This document shows positions 10,160-21,709 of a stretch of DNA of 64,000 bases, piece after piece. A program made the position numbers and the translations under genes. The stretch's first letter is position 1; each line of letters begins with the position of its first letter. Under the pieces are notes generated by a model. The model ran no database searches. It saw nothing but the letters and a program-made list of their open reading frames with translations, and was not told the DNA's origin. Source of the stretch: Artemisia argyi (taxonomy: Eukaryota; Streptophyta; Magnoliopsida; Asterales; Asteraceae); NCBI GenBank assembly GCA_030686995.1, contig CM060694.1:89704762-89768761 (forward strand). Direction: 5' to 3'.

Positions 10160-11387
10160 GAGTTAGCTTAGATAGATGGAAGTTTAACTTGAGCAAGCTA
10201 GCAGGGGTGCTTCTGTTCTTTGCTAAATGTATTGGCTGCATGCAGCGATGGGTGTCACCAAGTCCAAATAAGAAGCAGAAAAGGTAACACAACTATTTAT
10301 TTTTAGACAGGGTGGATCTATGAAGGTACCAAATAAGAAGCAAAAAAGCATCTCAACATTTAGGTTCTACTTCTAGTCTTGCATATTTGATGTAGGAACC
10401 ATGAAACACCTTTTTTCATTCGTTAGTTTGGTTTTAAATGCACATGCATATAATGCATGTCTTATCCTCGATCTATTCTTTAGAATTTCCAGATCTCGAT
10501 CGGTATCCATGTATCTGTTACACTATAATAGGTTTATAGGTTTGATCAGTACCAAAAATACCGTTTCAATCAAGATGGTGGTTTTTCTAACGGTCTGGTT
10601 CTTTCATGGAAAACCTGATAAATGACACAATGCATGATTAAAGCACACATATTTCTTAATAAGGCCGGGCAACACTGTAAACTATTTACAGTTCAATCTC
10701 ATATACCAACTGATACCGATAGAAAGTCTAGTTTACAAATGCATTTTTCTATAGCATACAAATCTGTAACATAGTGTCCCAAGGTATGGTATGACGTTAC
10801 TTTGTGATTTGTGATTTCTAGATATGTTAATTAGCTAGGTGACTGATTATGGTCAATTGTTGGAAGTAATTGTACTAGATTTACATCCGATGTCAAGATA
10901 AAAAGAATCATGTTTCAATTGTTTGTGATGCTGATGGAAAGATTTGTTGTTAAGGGATTAAAACCCATGCCACATTCTTGGATCACACATAGGAATAGAA
11001 TCCAGCGTCAACTCTGACACGTTTAATTTGGATAATTCGCATATCTGCTTATAACCCACTGTACTTCATTCACTCGTGTCAGTTCCCTTCCTTGAGCTCC
11101 TTGCTTGAGTCTTTTTCTAATCATATAAAAGCTCGCTGTTCGAAAATAAGATAGCTAGCTAAAGACTGATAAATCTTATTTTTTTCAAGCATGTATCAAA
11201 ATATATATAAAAATACAGTTACGCTTATAATCTAACATGCTTCTAAAACAAAACGATGTTTGTTTCTTAATGCATGTTGATCTAAGCATGTGTTGCAGTG
11301 CACTAGATATTCTAGGTTTCACAGCGTTAGAAATCTGACATTGCTTAATTTCTCATCATTTTTATTTCTTTTCTGTTTGTTCATAAT

Positions 11388-11388
<1 letters not shown>

Positions 11389-11443
<55 letters not shown>
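11389..11443. repeat. Poly(T) tract, 55 bases
   Basis: An uninterrupted T run. It could be the tail of an old minus-strand retroposon, but no LINE, SINE or processed gene is recognisable next to it. Assembly length is unreliable for such runs. Confidence 0.9.
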
Positions 11444-11447
<4 letters not shown>

Positions 11448-12791
11448 GTACAAATGAGCTTATGCCAAATCCTTCTGATCACTGAAGGAATCAGTCCCTT
11501 CTTTACCAGAATCACACCGCAAGAATTTACACTCCACCCCTATCATGGGTTTTCAATTGTTTGTGTATTAATAAGGGAAAACTGATTTTACATAGATTCC
11601 AAAAGAGCATTACAAAATGCTAGACTTCTATTTATAATAAAACTAAACTAAATAAACGTGGCTGTGCATAGCTATGACCCCTAAAAAATCTCCCTAACTA
11701 TCAGGAAACCAAAACCCACGTACACTTTCATAAACTTCAGTCAACCAAGGACCATATCAACACTTCTTTATTCAACAAAACTAATACCAAGTCGCTGACC
11801 CATCAAGATTACCCAATAATCACAAGTGCGTGCAAAATGTCTCAAATGTTATAGTAAACGATTGACTTATTTAACTGCTTGATTAATATGCTTGTGCTTA
11901 AACAAAGTTAAATCATACGTATCTCATTTCAAAGTTAGTAGACCCCACCTTCAACGTACTGTGGTCGTGGTTTGGAGACTTGTTCGTAATAGGGTATGAG
12001 TTTCTTTGCTGTTATAAAAATGATCATATTTAAGGGCGTGAAACACATACGTGTTTTAATTTAGGGGATAATGGAGGCACATTTACTATGTTTTGTTGAG
12101 ATGATCATCGTTCCATGATAATGGATAAAATGCCGAAAGTAATGTGGTTCAACTAGTAAAAGTTGTGCAAATTACATCGCAAAGCTACTAGTGTTATATA
12201 TAATTCAACACGACTGGAATTTATATCAACCCTTGCGATATTGGCGTTTACATCAGGAGAAAATGAAACAAAACAAAAAAACACAAGCCACAAAAAAATT
12301 TATTCTGCTAAACACCTGCCCTTGCAAGTGCTACAGCCATTCCAAATAATATTGTCAATAATGGAGCAATTAAATCTCGATCAGCTCCTAATGGAAATCA
12401 CAGAAGATAAATATATGTAAACTGTGACTTCAATTAAATTATGCAAAAAAGATAACTTGCTGTTTCTTTATTTTTGGCCACACCTGCGGTCAAAACTCAA
12501 AACTAGTTGTTTCATCTTAGGTTTTAATCATGTTGAATGCCTTCTTCTATTCGTCATCAAACTTTCACCGGTCCCTTCTTTTACACGAAAGCGATTATGA
12601 TTAATGGAAGAGACATTCATACTACTTATAATGAAAAACAATGACACTCGAAAAGATCTTTTCCCTACTCAAAAACCTGTGGTGAAAAGTCTTTTTATAA
12701 AATCTACAAGTTTTAGCAGCTGACTTTTTTTTTGGGTTTTCAGAAGATGATGTTTAGAAAGTGACCATCTCCATGGAAAGGTGTTTACTTC

Positions 12792-13322
12792 CTACGGATC
12801 CCATAGGGAATAGTCTTGTATGTCTTCCCAGTGATCACACATAGGATCAAAGTAAGCATTGTTAGTAACATATTCACTCATCCATAATTTGGGGGAATCA
12901 AGTGGTTCGTCATTTATCGCCTGAATTTGGCTTGGGGAAAGTCCGACATTGACTGGCACTGTATGTCCCGAGCTAGACCCACCCTGCTCATGCTCATATT
13001 GTTGCATGGAGGGTCTTAACTGCAAGGCAGCTTCTTGAGCCGCCATGCGTATGCTTTCTGCACTAGAGTTAACCGGCCTTGGGAGACTATTTACCCTTTC
13101 GGGAAAATTAAGCTTTGCAATATCACCCCTGAGGTAAAATGCCGCTGCATCATAGGCTGCTGCTGCCATTTCAGGTGTCTCAAAACTTCCAAGCCATATT
13201 CGGGAATTCTTCCCAAGCTCACGTATTTCAGATACCCATTTGCCCCATTTCCTCTTGCGCACACCCGTGTAACCCGAAGAAGTACCTCCTCCACTTGTGG
13301 AACGGTGGACATTCTCGTTCAT
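12792..13322 (-). CDS. DREB-type AP2/ERF transcription factor
   Basis: A 176-codon intronless gene. A single AP2 domain spans residues about 17-75 ([18 protein letters not shown] ... [14 protein letters not shown] ... LNFPE), the DNA-binding fold of the plant ERF family. The KWV and IRE positions are Val14 and Glu19 of the domain, the pair typical of DREB proteins that bind DRE/CRT (CCGAC) elements; the GKWVSEIRE form suggests the A-4-like group. A helix [16 protein letters not shown] follows, and the acidic C-terminus ([13 protein letters not shown]) is a plausible activation region. Unusual residues are T for R in YRGVR, L for P in IREP, and A for V in AYDVAA. The Met at 13322 is chosen because it leaves a short N-terminus before the domain. 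The reading frame is intact. It is the only clear host gene here. Target genes cannot be told from sequence. Confidence 0.92.
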   Translation of the reverse strand: MNENVHRSTSGGGTSSGYTGVRKRKWGKWVSEIRELGKNSRIWLGSFETPEMAAAAYDAAAFYLRGDIAKLNFPERVNSLPRPVNSSAESIRMAAQEAALQLRPSMQQYEHEQGGSSSGHTVPVNVGLSPSQIQAINDEPLDSPKLWMSEYVTNNAYFDPMCDHWEDIQDYSLWDP

Positions 13323-13835
13323 AGTTAGATTGTTTCACTACCTAGATTTATAATTGTCAATGGTACTTAATTATTGTAATGTTAATATTTATAGAATTAA
13401 TACAATCCATGCATGTATATATAGATGGTAGTTAATATATATTTTAATTAGGGGTTGTTGAAGGTCCTCCGTGTACTTTCAATCTACTTCAAAGTCATTA
13501 GTATATCTTTTACTTTATAATGTTTGCATGAAGTCAATAATATGGTTTTAGACTTTGTTCGGACCATTAAGAGTACGGACATGTGTCCCGTCACTCGTGT
13601 AGGTTGTTTAGAATATTATGCTAATGACCAACGACGGTACGGCACATAGACGTAATATATATGTTTAAACTTAAACTTAATCTATTGATAATTAGACACA
13701 CCGCTCATGTATGCCCTTTTTTACTGCTCTATCATGTCTTCCAATTTATAAGATTTGTAAACGGGTAAATTAAGATGTAACTAATTAACTAAGAACAAAT
13801 TTTGTTAATACATGTGCCATGCATCGACCACGTAC
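13323..13835. other. Upstream region of the ERF gene
   Basis: AT-rich DNA that should hold the minus-strand promoter. TA-rich candidates for a TATA box (ATTTATA about 13344 and 13388; TATATATAG about 13417, read on the opposite strand) are present, but none is decisive. No other gene is seen. Confidence 0.4.
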
Positions 13836-13963
13836 ATCAAAATAGACAATCTTCTGTTTGTCTGATTGATCTTGTTAATACATGTGCCATGCATCGACCA
13901 CGTACTAATGTAGTTAAATATTAACAAGATCAATAAGACAAACAGAAGATTGTCTATTTTGAT
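13836..13963. repeat. Long near-perfect inverted repeat (hairpin)
   Basis: The left arm 13836-13880 is the reverse complement of 13919-13963 with one mismatch (about 45 bp), around a 38-nt loop. Part of the loop, with the end of the left arm, repeats a segment 5' of the hairpin: TGTTAATACATGTGCC at 13804 and 13873. Transcribed from either strand it would fold into a long stem of miRNA-precursor or siRNA-hairpin size. Confidence 0.9.
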
Positions 13964-14726
13964 CTAACCGCGTTATACAAAGAGCCTCACATGCTCATAT
14001 TGCTTCCACGCCTTTCACGATAACATTGTGACAGGCAAGTGAGGTATTGTGGTGTGTGGGTGTTGTGAACTCATGAGGAGTCGTGGAAGCGGGGATGATG
14101 GTAACGGTGGTGTAGGTCATTCTAGTTCTAATACATTCGTGTGGTATGATGGTAATCCAGGAGACATATTAGTCGACGTACATCATGGTTTGACCATGTC
14201 AACTCTAAAGACAGTCAAAGTTAGGAACTTTATGATTGAGGGCTTTGAAAATGGATATTATCTTTTCATTTGTTGTAGAGAACAGCTGGAAGTTGCTAAT
14301 CTCCCACATATTCGGTCCTTTTCATTACTTAGCTTGTTCATATGTTACAACTCTAAATTAACAAAATGACATTCGTTAAAAAACATTAAAATCACCTAAA
14401 AATAATTTTCAAAATCATTTATATTTATATAAAATAAAGGTTTTGCTAAATATAAGACTAAAGGTTATGTTTAAAAATTAAATATATTAGAGGATCCCAA
14501 TCCAATTTTAAATGCATTAAGACGTTTGATTACATTATTATACCGTAAAGGCAGAATAAGATTTTGGTGTAGCTCATTTGATCAATGTTGATACCATTGG
14601 TTTTTTGTCTATCTATCACAAGATTTTGGTGCAGCTGATTTGATCAATGTTCATACTATTGGTTTTTGTCTATTTATCATTGAATAACTTTTTTTAGGAT
14701 TGAGATCGTCTCATGTTCAATTTGAA
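13964..14726. other. Intergenic DNA before element B
   Basis: Contains an unassigned 106-codon ORF (14049-14369, +) with no recognisable domain and an imperfect 62-bp tandem duplication (14559-14620 / 14621-14680, AGATTTTGGTG...). The last five bases (14722-14726, TTGAA) are the target-site duplication of element B. Confidence 0.6.
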
Positions 14727-15216
14727 TGATGACGTATAGTCCGCACTCGGGTCACAAACCCGACCAATAGACATTACTAATGCCCAAGCCCATCATGCGT
14801 GGGCTATCATAATAATGATTTGGGCCATTATACTAACGGTTTGGGCTCACGAAAGCCCAAACCCAAATATATTATTTATGGTCTTGATAATGATCTTATA
14901 TTTATGGGATAAAGATCAATAGACCGAATAAGGCGATATACGCCGAAGAGTAAGGAGCACGAAACCTACAAGGATTTCGTGCCTATATAAAAAATATCAC
15001 GGCTCTCATTGAGGTATCATCTCATAACCCTAACTCTTCACTATAACCCTAAAAACCGATTACTTACTCTCACGCCGGAGGATAATCGTGGGAGACAATC
15101 CCACGATAAGCCTAACGGTGTTATTTGCTTTCTTAGTGCGCAGGTCTCAAACATTAAGATCCAATTGATATGAGAACAGGAACCCAAACAAGGTACACCC
15201 AACTTTTGTATCAACA
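14727..15216 (+). repeat. Element B 5' LTR
   Basis: TGATGACGTATAGTC ... GTATCAACA, 490 bp. TATA box CCTATATAAAA at about 14984-14994. Pairs with 30517-31006. Confidence 0.95.
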
Positions 15217-15218
15217 AG

Positions 15219-15236
15219 TGGCGCCATCCGTGGGAC
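15219..15236 (+). other. Primer-binding site of element B
   Basis: TGGCGCCATCCGTGGGAC begins two bases after the LTR. TGGCGCC starts are usual for Tat/Athila-group PBS; I do not assign the tRNA with certainty. Confidence 0.8.
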
Positions 15237-15254
15237 CCTACACTAAGAACTAGA

Positions 15255-17914
15255 ATGACGAAGCATGGAAACATAAGCCAGCGGACTCCGCTGTTGAAGA
15301 AAACACATGGTGACTCACAGAGGAAGAAGCATCAAAGCGATTCAACCACTAGGCAGGTCTCTGGGACAACCAGTGCGCCTGGGCACCAAGGATCAGGCCC
15401 AGATCTGATCCTTCCAACAGTAGAACTGCCTGCGGGGACAACCAGGCCACTACGACAACAGCTAGCACGGAAGATCTACATCGCACTCTTTTCACCACTC
15501 CCCACCAAATGGTGTCTATCCCGGACACCACTGAGCCGCCATGTGCGCCTAATCGAGACAGGGGACCTAATGTGGAAACAAACATCCTCGCGCTAGAAGG
15601 AGTCGCACCTGAATTAGCACCAAGTGATTTTGTGTCTCAAAACTACGAAACCTTGGCTGCCCTTATGCAAGAGGAAGCGAAAAGAAGGTCAAGTTAGAGC
15701 CTGCAAGCCCGGCTCAACTTCGGCCCTGAGTATGAAGCATCCCCACCGCGCTATCGGAAGGAGAGGCGCGAAAAAGATAGCCACCGACTTCCAGTGTTCA
15801 CTAGGGTCGGAAGGCAAGTTGTGGATGATGAAGCAGCTGATTGGCAATACTCGGACAAGCATGAAGACGATAGAAGGCGTACCAATGTCCACACTAGGCT
15901 TGGTAGTTGCAGGATTCAGGATAGACTTGGACGACAGCGCTCACCAAGCGAAAGCCCTCCAAGATCTAGCAGTAGAAGAGTTCATGATAGGCTTGGGCGA
16001 CAGTACTCCCCAAGTGAAAGCCCTTCAAGCTCGGATTCCGAGGACAGTCGGTGCAAGCGTCGCAAAAGGGTCAGCTTATCCTCAAGTGACTCCTCGGACA
16101 ACGAGGACAAAGAAACAGGGCACTGGAAGTCCAAGAGAAGATATCACGATGAAGAGGAGGACGAAGACATGTCCCGTCCTTGGCGCCGCCAAAAGGTTGA
16201 CGCATTCACTCGGCGCATCAGCGATTACTCAAAAGATAAGAGAAGGCGCATGCCCTCCAATGTTAAAACTTATTATGGGACAGGTGATCCTGATGACCAC
16301 CTAAAAATTTTCGAATCTGCTGCCACCATCGAAAATTGGCCACAACCCGTGTGGTGCCATATGTTCAACTCTACATTGGTGGGGAATGCGTGAACCTGGT
16401 TTAGTAAGCTGCCACGAAGAAGCATAGGCGGGTTTGAAGAGTTGTGAATGGCGTTTCGCTTGAACTTTACTCAAAGAAAGAAGTGCGTCAAGAACCCTGT
16501 CGAACTGGCTAGGGTAAAACAACGTCAAGGGGAATCCACCAGCGCTTAAGTGGAGCGCTATAAGGACGAATGCATACACATCAAGGCATGCCCCGAAATA
16601 CTAAAAATCTCAAGATTTATTAATGGAATCAATAACCCAGAACTCATCAGAAGGTTAAATGATAAGGTTCCCCAAGCCTTTGATTAACTCATGAAGCGCA
16701 CAAGGTCCTTTATCCAAGGGGAAGCAGCTGCTACGGATAGTAAGAAAAGTTACTCAAGCTATAGGTCACAAGAACAACCTAGGAGACAATCCAATGACCA
16801 GAGTAGCAACCGCAACAAAAGCTACCGCAGTCAGGGGAGTGGACGAGACAATGACAAATATACCCCACTAACGAAGACTCCAAGGGAGATATTTGCGACA
16901 GAAGGTGAGAACTTCCCGAAACCCCCACCAATGCGCACCCCCGAAGATTGGCGCGTAGGGAACGGATACTGTGAATATCATGGACAAAAGGGCCACACCA
17001 CCAACGAGTGTGTCCAATTATGCCAACTAATTGCTAAATTAATGAAAGAAGGAAAATTGGATCACCTCGTCAAGAATATCAGAGAGAGAAAAGACAAACA
17101 GAAGAATGTGAACAAGAAAGAGACACCAAAGGAAAAGGCTGACACCATTTACATGATACAATCATGGCAGCGAAAGACTAGGCAAAAGGTCAGCCATAAG
17201 TTTTCTTATGGGAACGAAATCTCTTTCCCCACTCTGACTGCGGACAACGCAGTAGTAGAACCGCTCACCATCGAGATAAATACGGGGGGTCACGATATCC
17301 ACCGCATGTATGTTGATGGGGGAGCATCCGCAGACATCATGTATGAACATTGTTTCAAAAGGTTGCGACCTGAGATACGGAGTCAATTAATCCCGGCCAC
17401 GACATCGCTGACTGGCTTCACAGGAGAAAAGATATGGCCCATGGGGCATATACGATTACTTGTGGTCGTTGGTGATAAGCAACACTCCACGGCAGCCTGG
17501 ATGAATTTCATGGTAATCAAATCTCCTTCGCCATACAATGGCATTATTGGAAGACCAGGAATATCAGCCATGTGCGCAGTACTGTCCACAGCACATGGGA
17601 TGCTCAAATTCCCAGTTGAAGGAGGCATTGTCACTCTCTACAATACTACTGTATTACCTAGAGAGTGCAACACGGTTGCATGTGAGACGACACGCACTCC
17701 AGAACAGCACACAGCTAAGGTATCAAACCTGAAGGTCGCAATTCATCCTGATTACCCGGAGCAAGAGGTATCGATTGGGGGATCGCTGTCTGACAAAGGC
17801 AAAGCGGCCGTGTGCGCACTCTTGCAAAGGAATCTAGACATCTTCGCATGGGAACCAAAGCACATGACTGGCGTGCCACGATCGATTACAGAACATGAGC
17901 CACAAATCCGATAA
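15255..17914 (+). pseudogene. Element B gag-protease (broken)
   Basis: A likely start at 15255 (MTKHGNISQ) opens gag, but the frame changes near 15465 and continues in the frame of 15509-15697. Gag has a Ser/Arg/Asp-rich linker (about 15850-16170), then the capsid-like core (about 16260-16690: YYGTGDPDDHL, FNGINNP-like NGINNPEL) and a zinc-knuckle-like CEYHGQKGHTTNEC (about 16971). The protease, with active-site DGGASADI (about 17314), follows in the open stretch 16691-17914. Stops at 15695, 16391, 16445, 16547, 16685 and 17912 break the frame; several fit C>T or G>A changes when compared with element A or the protein family. Confidence 0.88.
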
Positions 17915-20900
17915 GGATATCCTACAGTACGACAGAAAAAGCGTGGCCAGGCTCGAGAGCGCGCAAAGGCCATTCTAGAGGAAGTACACAAGCTTGTGGA
18001 CGTAGGTATCATGTGAGAGGTCTATTACCATGACTGGCTCTCCAATTCAGTGATGGTAAAAAAAAGTGACGGTAGTTGGAGGATGTGCGTGGATTTCACC
18101 GATCTCAACAAAGCATGTCCACAAGACTGCTACCCGCTACCAAAGATAGACTAGAAGATAGAATCATTGTGCGGATACCCTTTTAAATGTTTCCTGGACG
18201 CATACAAAGGGTATCATCAAATCCAAATGGCCAAATAAGACGAGGAAAAAACAGCCTTCCACACAAGCCAGGGTGTCTACTGCTACACAAAGATGCCCTT
18301 TGGCTTGAAGAACGCAGGCGCAACTTACCAACGATTGGTACACAATGCATTTGAGAAGCAAGTGGGCCGCAACCTGGAAGTATATGTTGATGACCTCGTC
18401 ATAAAGAGCCATGCATAAGATGAGTTGGTACGCGACATCGAAGAAACATTCAAGACACTAAGAAGGATCAACATGAAGTTAAATCCCAAGAAGTGCACTT
18501 TTGGCGCTACAGAAGGCATGTTCCTCGGATATTTGATAGAGCCTGATGGCATTAAGCCATGCCCAGAAAAAACAAAGGCTGTCGTCCAACTCCCTTCACC
18601 ACGGACATTGAAAGAAGTCCAGTCCTTGAATGGAAAATTAGCCGGTTTGAATCGATTCTTATCCAAATCAGCGGATAAGTCACTTCCTCTCTTTAAAACA
18701 CTCACGAAGTGTACAAAAAAAGGAGACTTTCATTGGACTGCGGAAGCGGAAGAATCTTTTCAACAACTTAAGCAACATATAGCAGCGCTTCCCACACTAG
18801 TCGCACCCCGACCAGGGGAATAATTGATTATGTACTTGTCTGCAACTCATGGGGCAGTCAGCGCGGTGCTATTAACAAATAGGAACTCCGTACAAACACC
18901 AGTATACTTTGTAAGCAAAGCACTCAAGAAGACAGAGATTAACTATACCGCAATGAAAAAGCTGGTCCTGGCTTTAGTATTCGCAGCTAAAAGACTACGC
19001 AGATACTTTCAAGCACACCCAATAGCAATGATCACAGACCAACCTATCAAGCAAGTTACCTCTAAACCTGAAGCATCGGGTCGGCTTCAAAAATGGAGTG
19101 TGTTACTAAGTGAGCATAACATCTCTTATAGACCACGCAATGCGATTAAGGGGCAGATACTAGCAGATTTCATCATTGAAAAACCAGATACTGAGGCTCT
19201 ATCACCCATCAGCAAGATAGAACTACAAAAACCATGGATCTTATTCACGGACGGATCTTCGTGCGTGGACGGGTTAGGCGCAGGCCTTATCCTCACCAGC
19301 CCAGAAGGAATGGAATTCACTTGCGCACTACGTTTTGAATTCACAGCCACGAACAACGAGGTAGAATATGAAGCCCTAATTGATGGATTACGCATTGCAA
19401 CTCAAATGGGTGTACGCAACCTAGAAGCAAATGTCGATTCTCGATTAGTAGCCAATCATGTGTTGGGCGATTATGTGGCTAAAGAGGATAACATGGTCCA
19501 ATACCTCGACAAGACCAAGTCCCTAATCCAGGGCTTTGACAGGTTCACCACTAAACAAGTTCCTAGAGGAGAAAACAGGAAAGCAGATGCACTAAGCAAA
19601 ATCACATCTACAAGCTTTGTCCACCTATCAAAACAGGTATTGGTGGAGAGACCTTGAAGAACAAATCCATCTCAGAGATAGAGATATCCACAGTGATAGA
19701 AGAGTAGGATCCTACATGGATGACCCCTATCATCGAATTCATAGGTAAGGGTTTATTACCCCAGGAGCAGAAGGACGCTCGACGGATACAGCGCACAGCG
19801 CAAAGGTTTGAACTTAGAGATGATATCCTATATCGACGTTCATTTCTACAACCATGGCTTCGGTGCGTTGGACCTCTTCAGGCAGATTACGTACTCTGAG
19901 AGATCTACGCTGGTTCATGCAGTATGCACTTAGGACCACGGTCCGTTGTAGCACGAGCCTTGCGGTCAGGATACTATTGGCCTACTATGCATCGCGATGC
20001 GTGGGACATGATAAAGAAATGTAGTGACTGCCAGGTCCATAGACCCATCCCGCGCCGACCACAACAAGAGCTAACGCCTATCACTTCACCATGACCATTC
20101 TATAAATGGGGTATCGATATTGCAGGCCCCTTCCCTGTTTCAGCAGGGGGACTGAAATTTCTCATTGTGGCTATAGATTACTTCACCAAGTGGATTGAGG
20201 CAAAAGCAGTAGCAACTATCACAGGCAACTAGGTAAAGCGCTTTGTTTGGGAAAACATTGTATGCCGCTTTGGACTACCTGGAGAAATTATTTCGAACAA
20301 CGGAAAACAATTCTGTGATAACCCGTTCAAAGGCTTGTGCGCACAACTAAATATCACACAACACTTTGCGTCAGTCAAACACCCACAAACCAATGGTTTG
20401 GTGTAGCGCACAAATCGTAGTCTGGGCGAAGGAATTAAAGCGCGTCTTGACAAACACAAAGGAAGATGGGTGGACAAATTATCGCATGTTTTATGGGCGC
20501 ACCGCACGACAATCAAAATTAGCACTTGAGACACACCATTCTCTCTTGTCTATGGGACAGAAGCTGTCATACCAGCTGAGATTGGGATGCCAACTATTCG
20601 TACGGCGGAAGTCAATGTCACAACCAATGACGACGAGCGACGTATGGACTTGGATCTATTGGAAGAAAGGCGCGAACGTGCAGCTATACGTGAGGCAAGA
20701 GCTAAGTCAAAGATGAAGGGATACTATGATGCTAAAGTCAGAAACACTTCATTCAGGCCAGGAGACTTTGTATATCATGCTAATGATGCAAGCCACGCAG
20801 AAGATACAGGAAAGCTTGGACCAAAGTGGGAAGGACCCTATGAGGTCACAGAAGCACTAGGCAAAGGCGCATACAAGCTGTGTGATATGGATGGTCGTGA

Positions 20901-20943
20901 GCTACAACACACATGGAATATTTGCAACCTCAAGAGATGATAT
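17915..20943 (+). pseudogene. Element B pol: RT, two RNase H domains, integrase (broken)
   Basis: Colinear with element A pol. RT stops at 18014, 18152, 18236, 18416 and 18821; YVDD is kept (about 18382-18393). The stretch 18824-19657 is open and covers the RT-linked and the archaeal-type RNase H (FTDGSS, VDSRLV, NRKADAL). A frameshift near 19650 follows, then stops near 19706, 19899, 20093, 20230, 20404 and 20527. In integrase the second catalytic Asp is Asn (AAC at 20296) and the third residue, Glu in element A, is a TAG (20404). The C-terminal end (20587-20940) is open again. This copy cannot encode an active integrase. Confidence 0.92.
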
Positions 20944-21709
20944 CTTTAGGAAAGGCTACGGCCCACGCACAGACACCTCCCCACTTTAGTAAATGCTCAA
21001 TAAATGTCCGTGTATTTACATTTTGTTTTGTTTAGGGAAATGTCTTTTCTTTTTTCAAAAACTTGCAAGAATTAATCAAATATCGCGGTTTCTAGCTAAC
21101 TCCGCGACACATTTAACTTTATTGCTTACATCTTATTTATGTCTCAATATTGTTAATTTATCTTTTTGCCTACATGGCATGCATGCATTTATTAAGACCC
21201 ACGATGGCAAAAAGGATGAGCAAACCTAATAAATAACTCGTTGAGTAAGAGGGTTGCAAACCCATCAACATTGGATCACGTATCCTTGTTAAACACCTTA
21301 CTCTCAAGATGTTGGAGTAAGTTCAATGCGTGTCCCACGAAGGATACGCAATAATGCACACTGTGTGCGTTTAACAATTTAGGAGTCAAGACTCTTGGTT
21401 CCTTGATATGGTATTTGCAGTATGCTGCAAGTTAATCCATACACTTATGAATTTTGATTCACATATATATATTAAGTTATGGACTTCATATATAACTATA
21501 AAGGATCACAGATTCTCCATTCTTTTCTAAGTACGTTTTGATCACAATTTGACTCTTGGATATCTTTTATATAAAGACAAATAACCTAAGTACAAACAGG
21601 ATGACACAAGTATGCGTACAAACCAACTTTATTTTCATCATAAACTACGAGTTTTTACAAAGTGATAGATTCAACATACACATGTGCAAAAAAAAGGTGA
21701 ATCTATAAC
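20944..21709. other. Element B spacer between pol and the antisense gene
   Basis: Non-coding. Holds the 54-bp block identical to element A (21235-21288) and B-specific AT-rich DNA (about 21290-21680) where A is shorter. Confidence 0.65.

Larger units (their letters stand above)
7506..12791. other. AT-rich host intergenic DNA
   Basis: No gene that I can support. Contents: a diverged segment (about 7830-8500, weaker to about 9300) homologous to 36825-37700; a more GC-balanced block at about 8630-9120 with no counterpart in that homologue, which may be an old insertion; a 101-bp tandem duplication at 9958-10159; a 55-base T run at 11389-11443. Short ORFs at 10401-10625 (+) and 12163-12420 (+) show no recognisable domain. 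Confidence 0.6.

Noticed and set aside
12163..12420. 85-codon ORF on +
   Set aside because: No domain or signal peptide recognised, composition like the flanking DNA, no second copy to test conservation.
14049..14369. 106-codon ORF on +
   Set aside because: No recognisable domain, no supporting homologue in the window, and in AT-rich intergenic DNA beside repeats; treated as chance.
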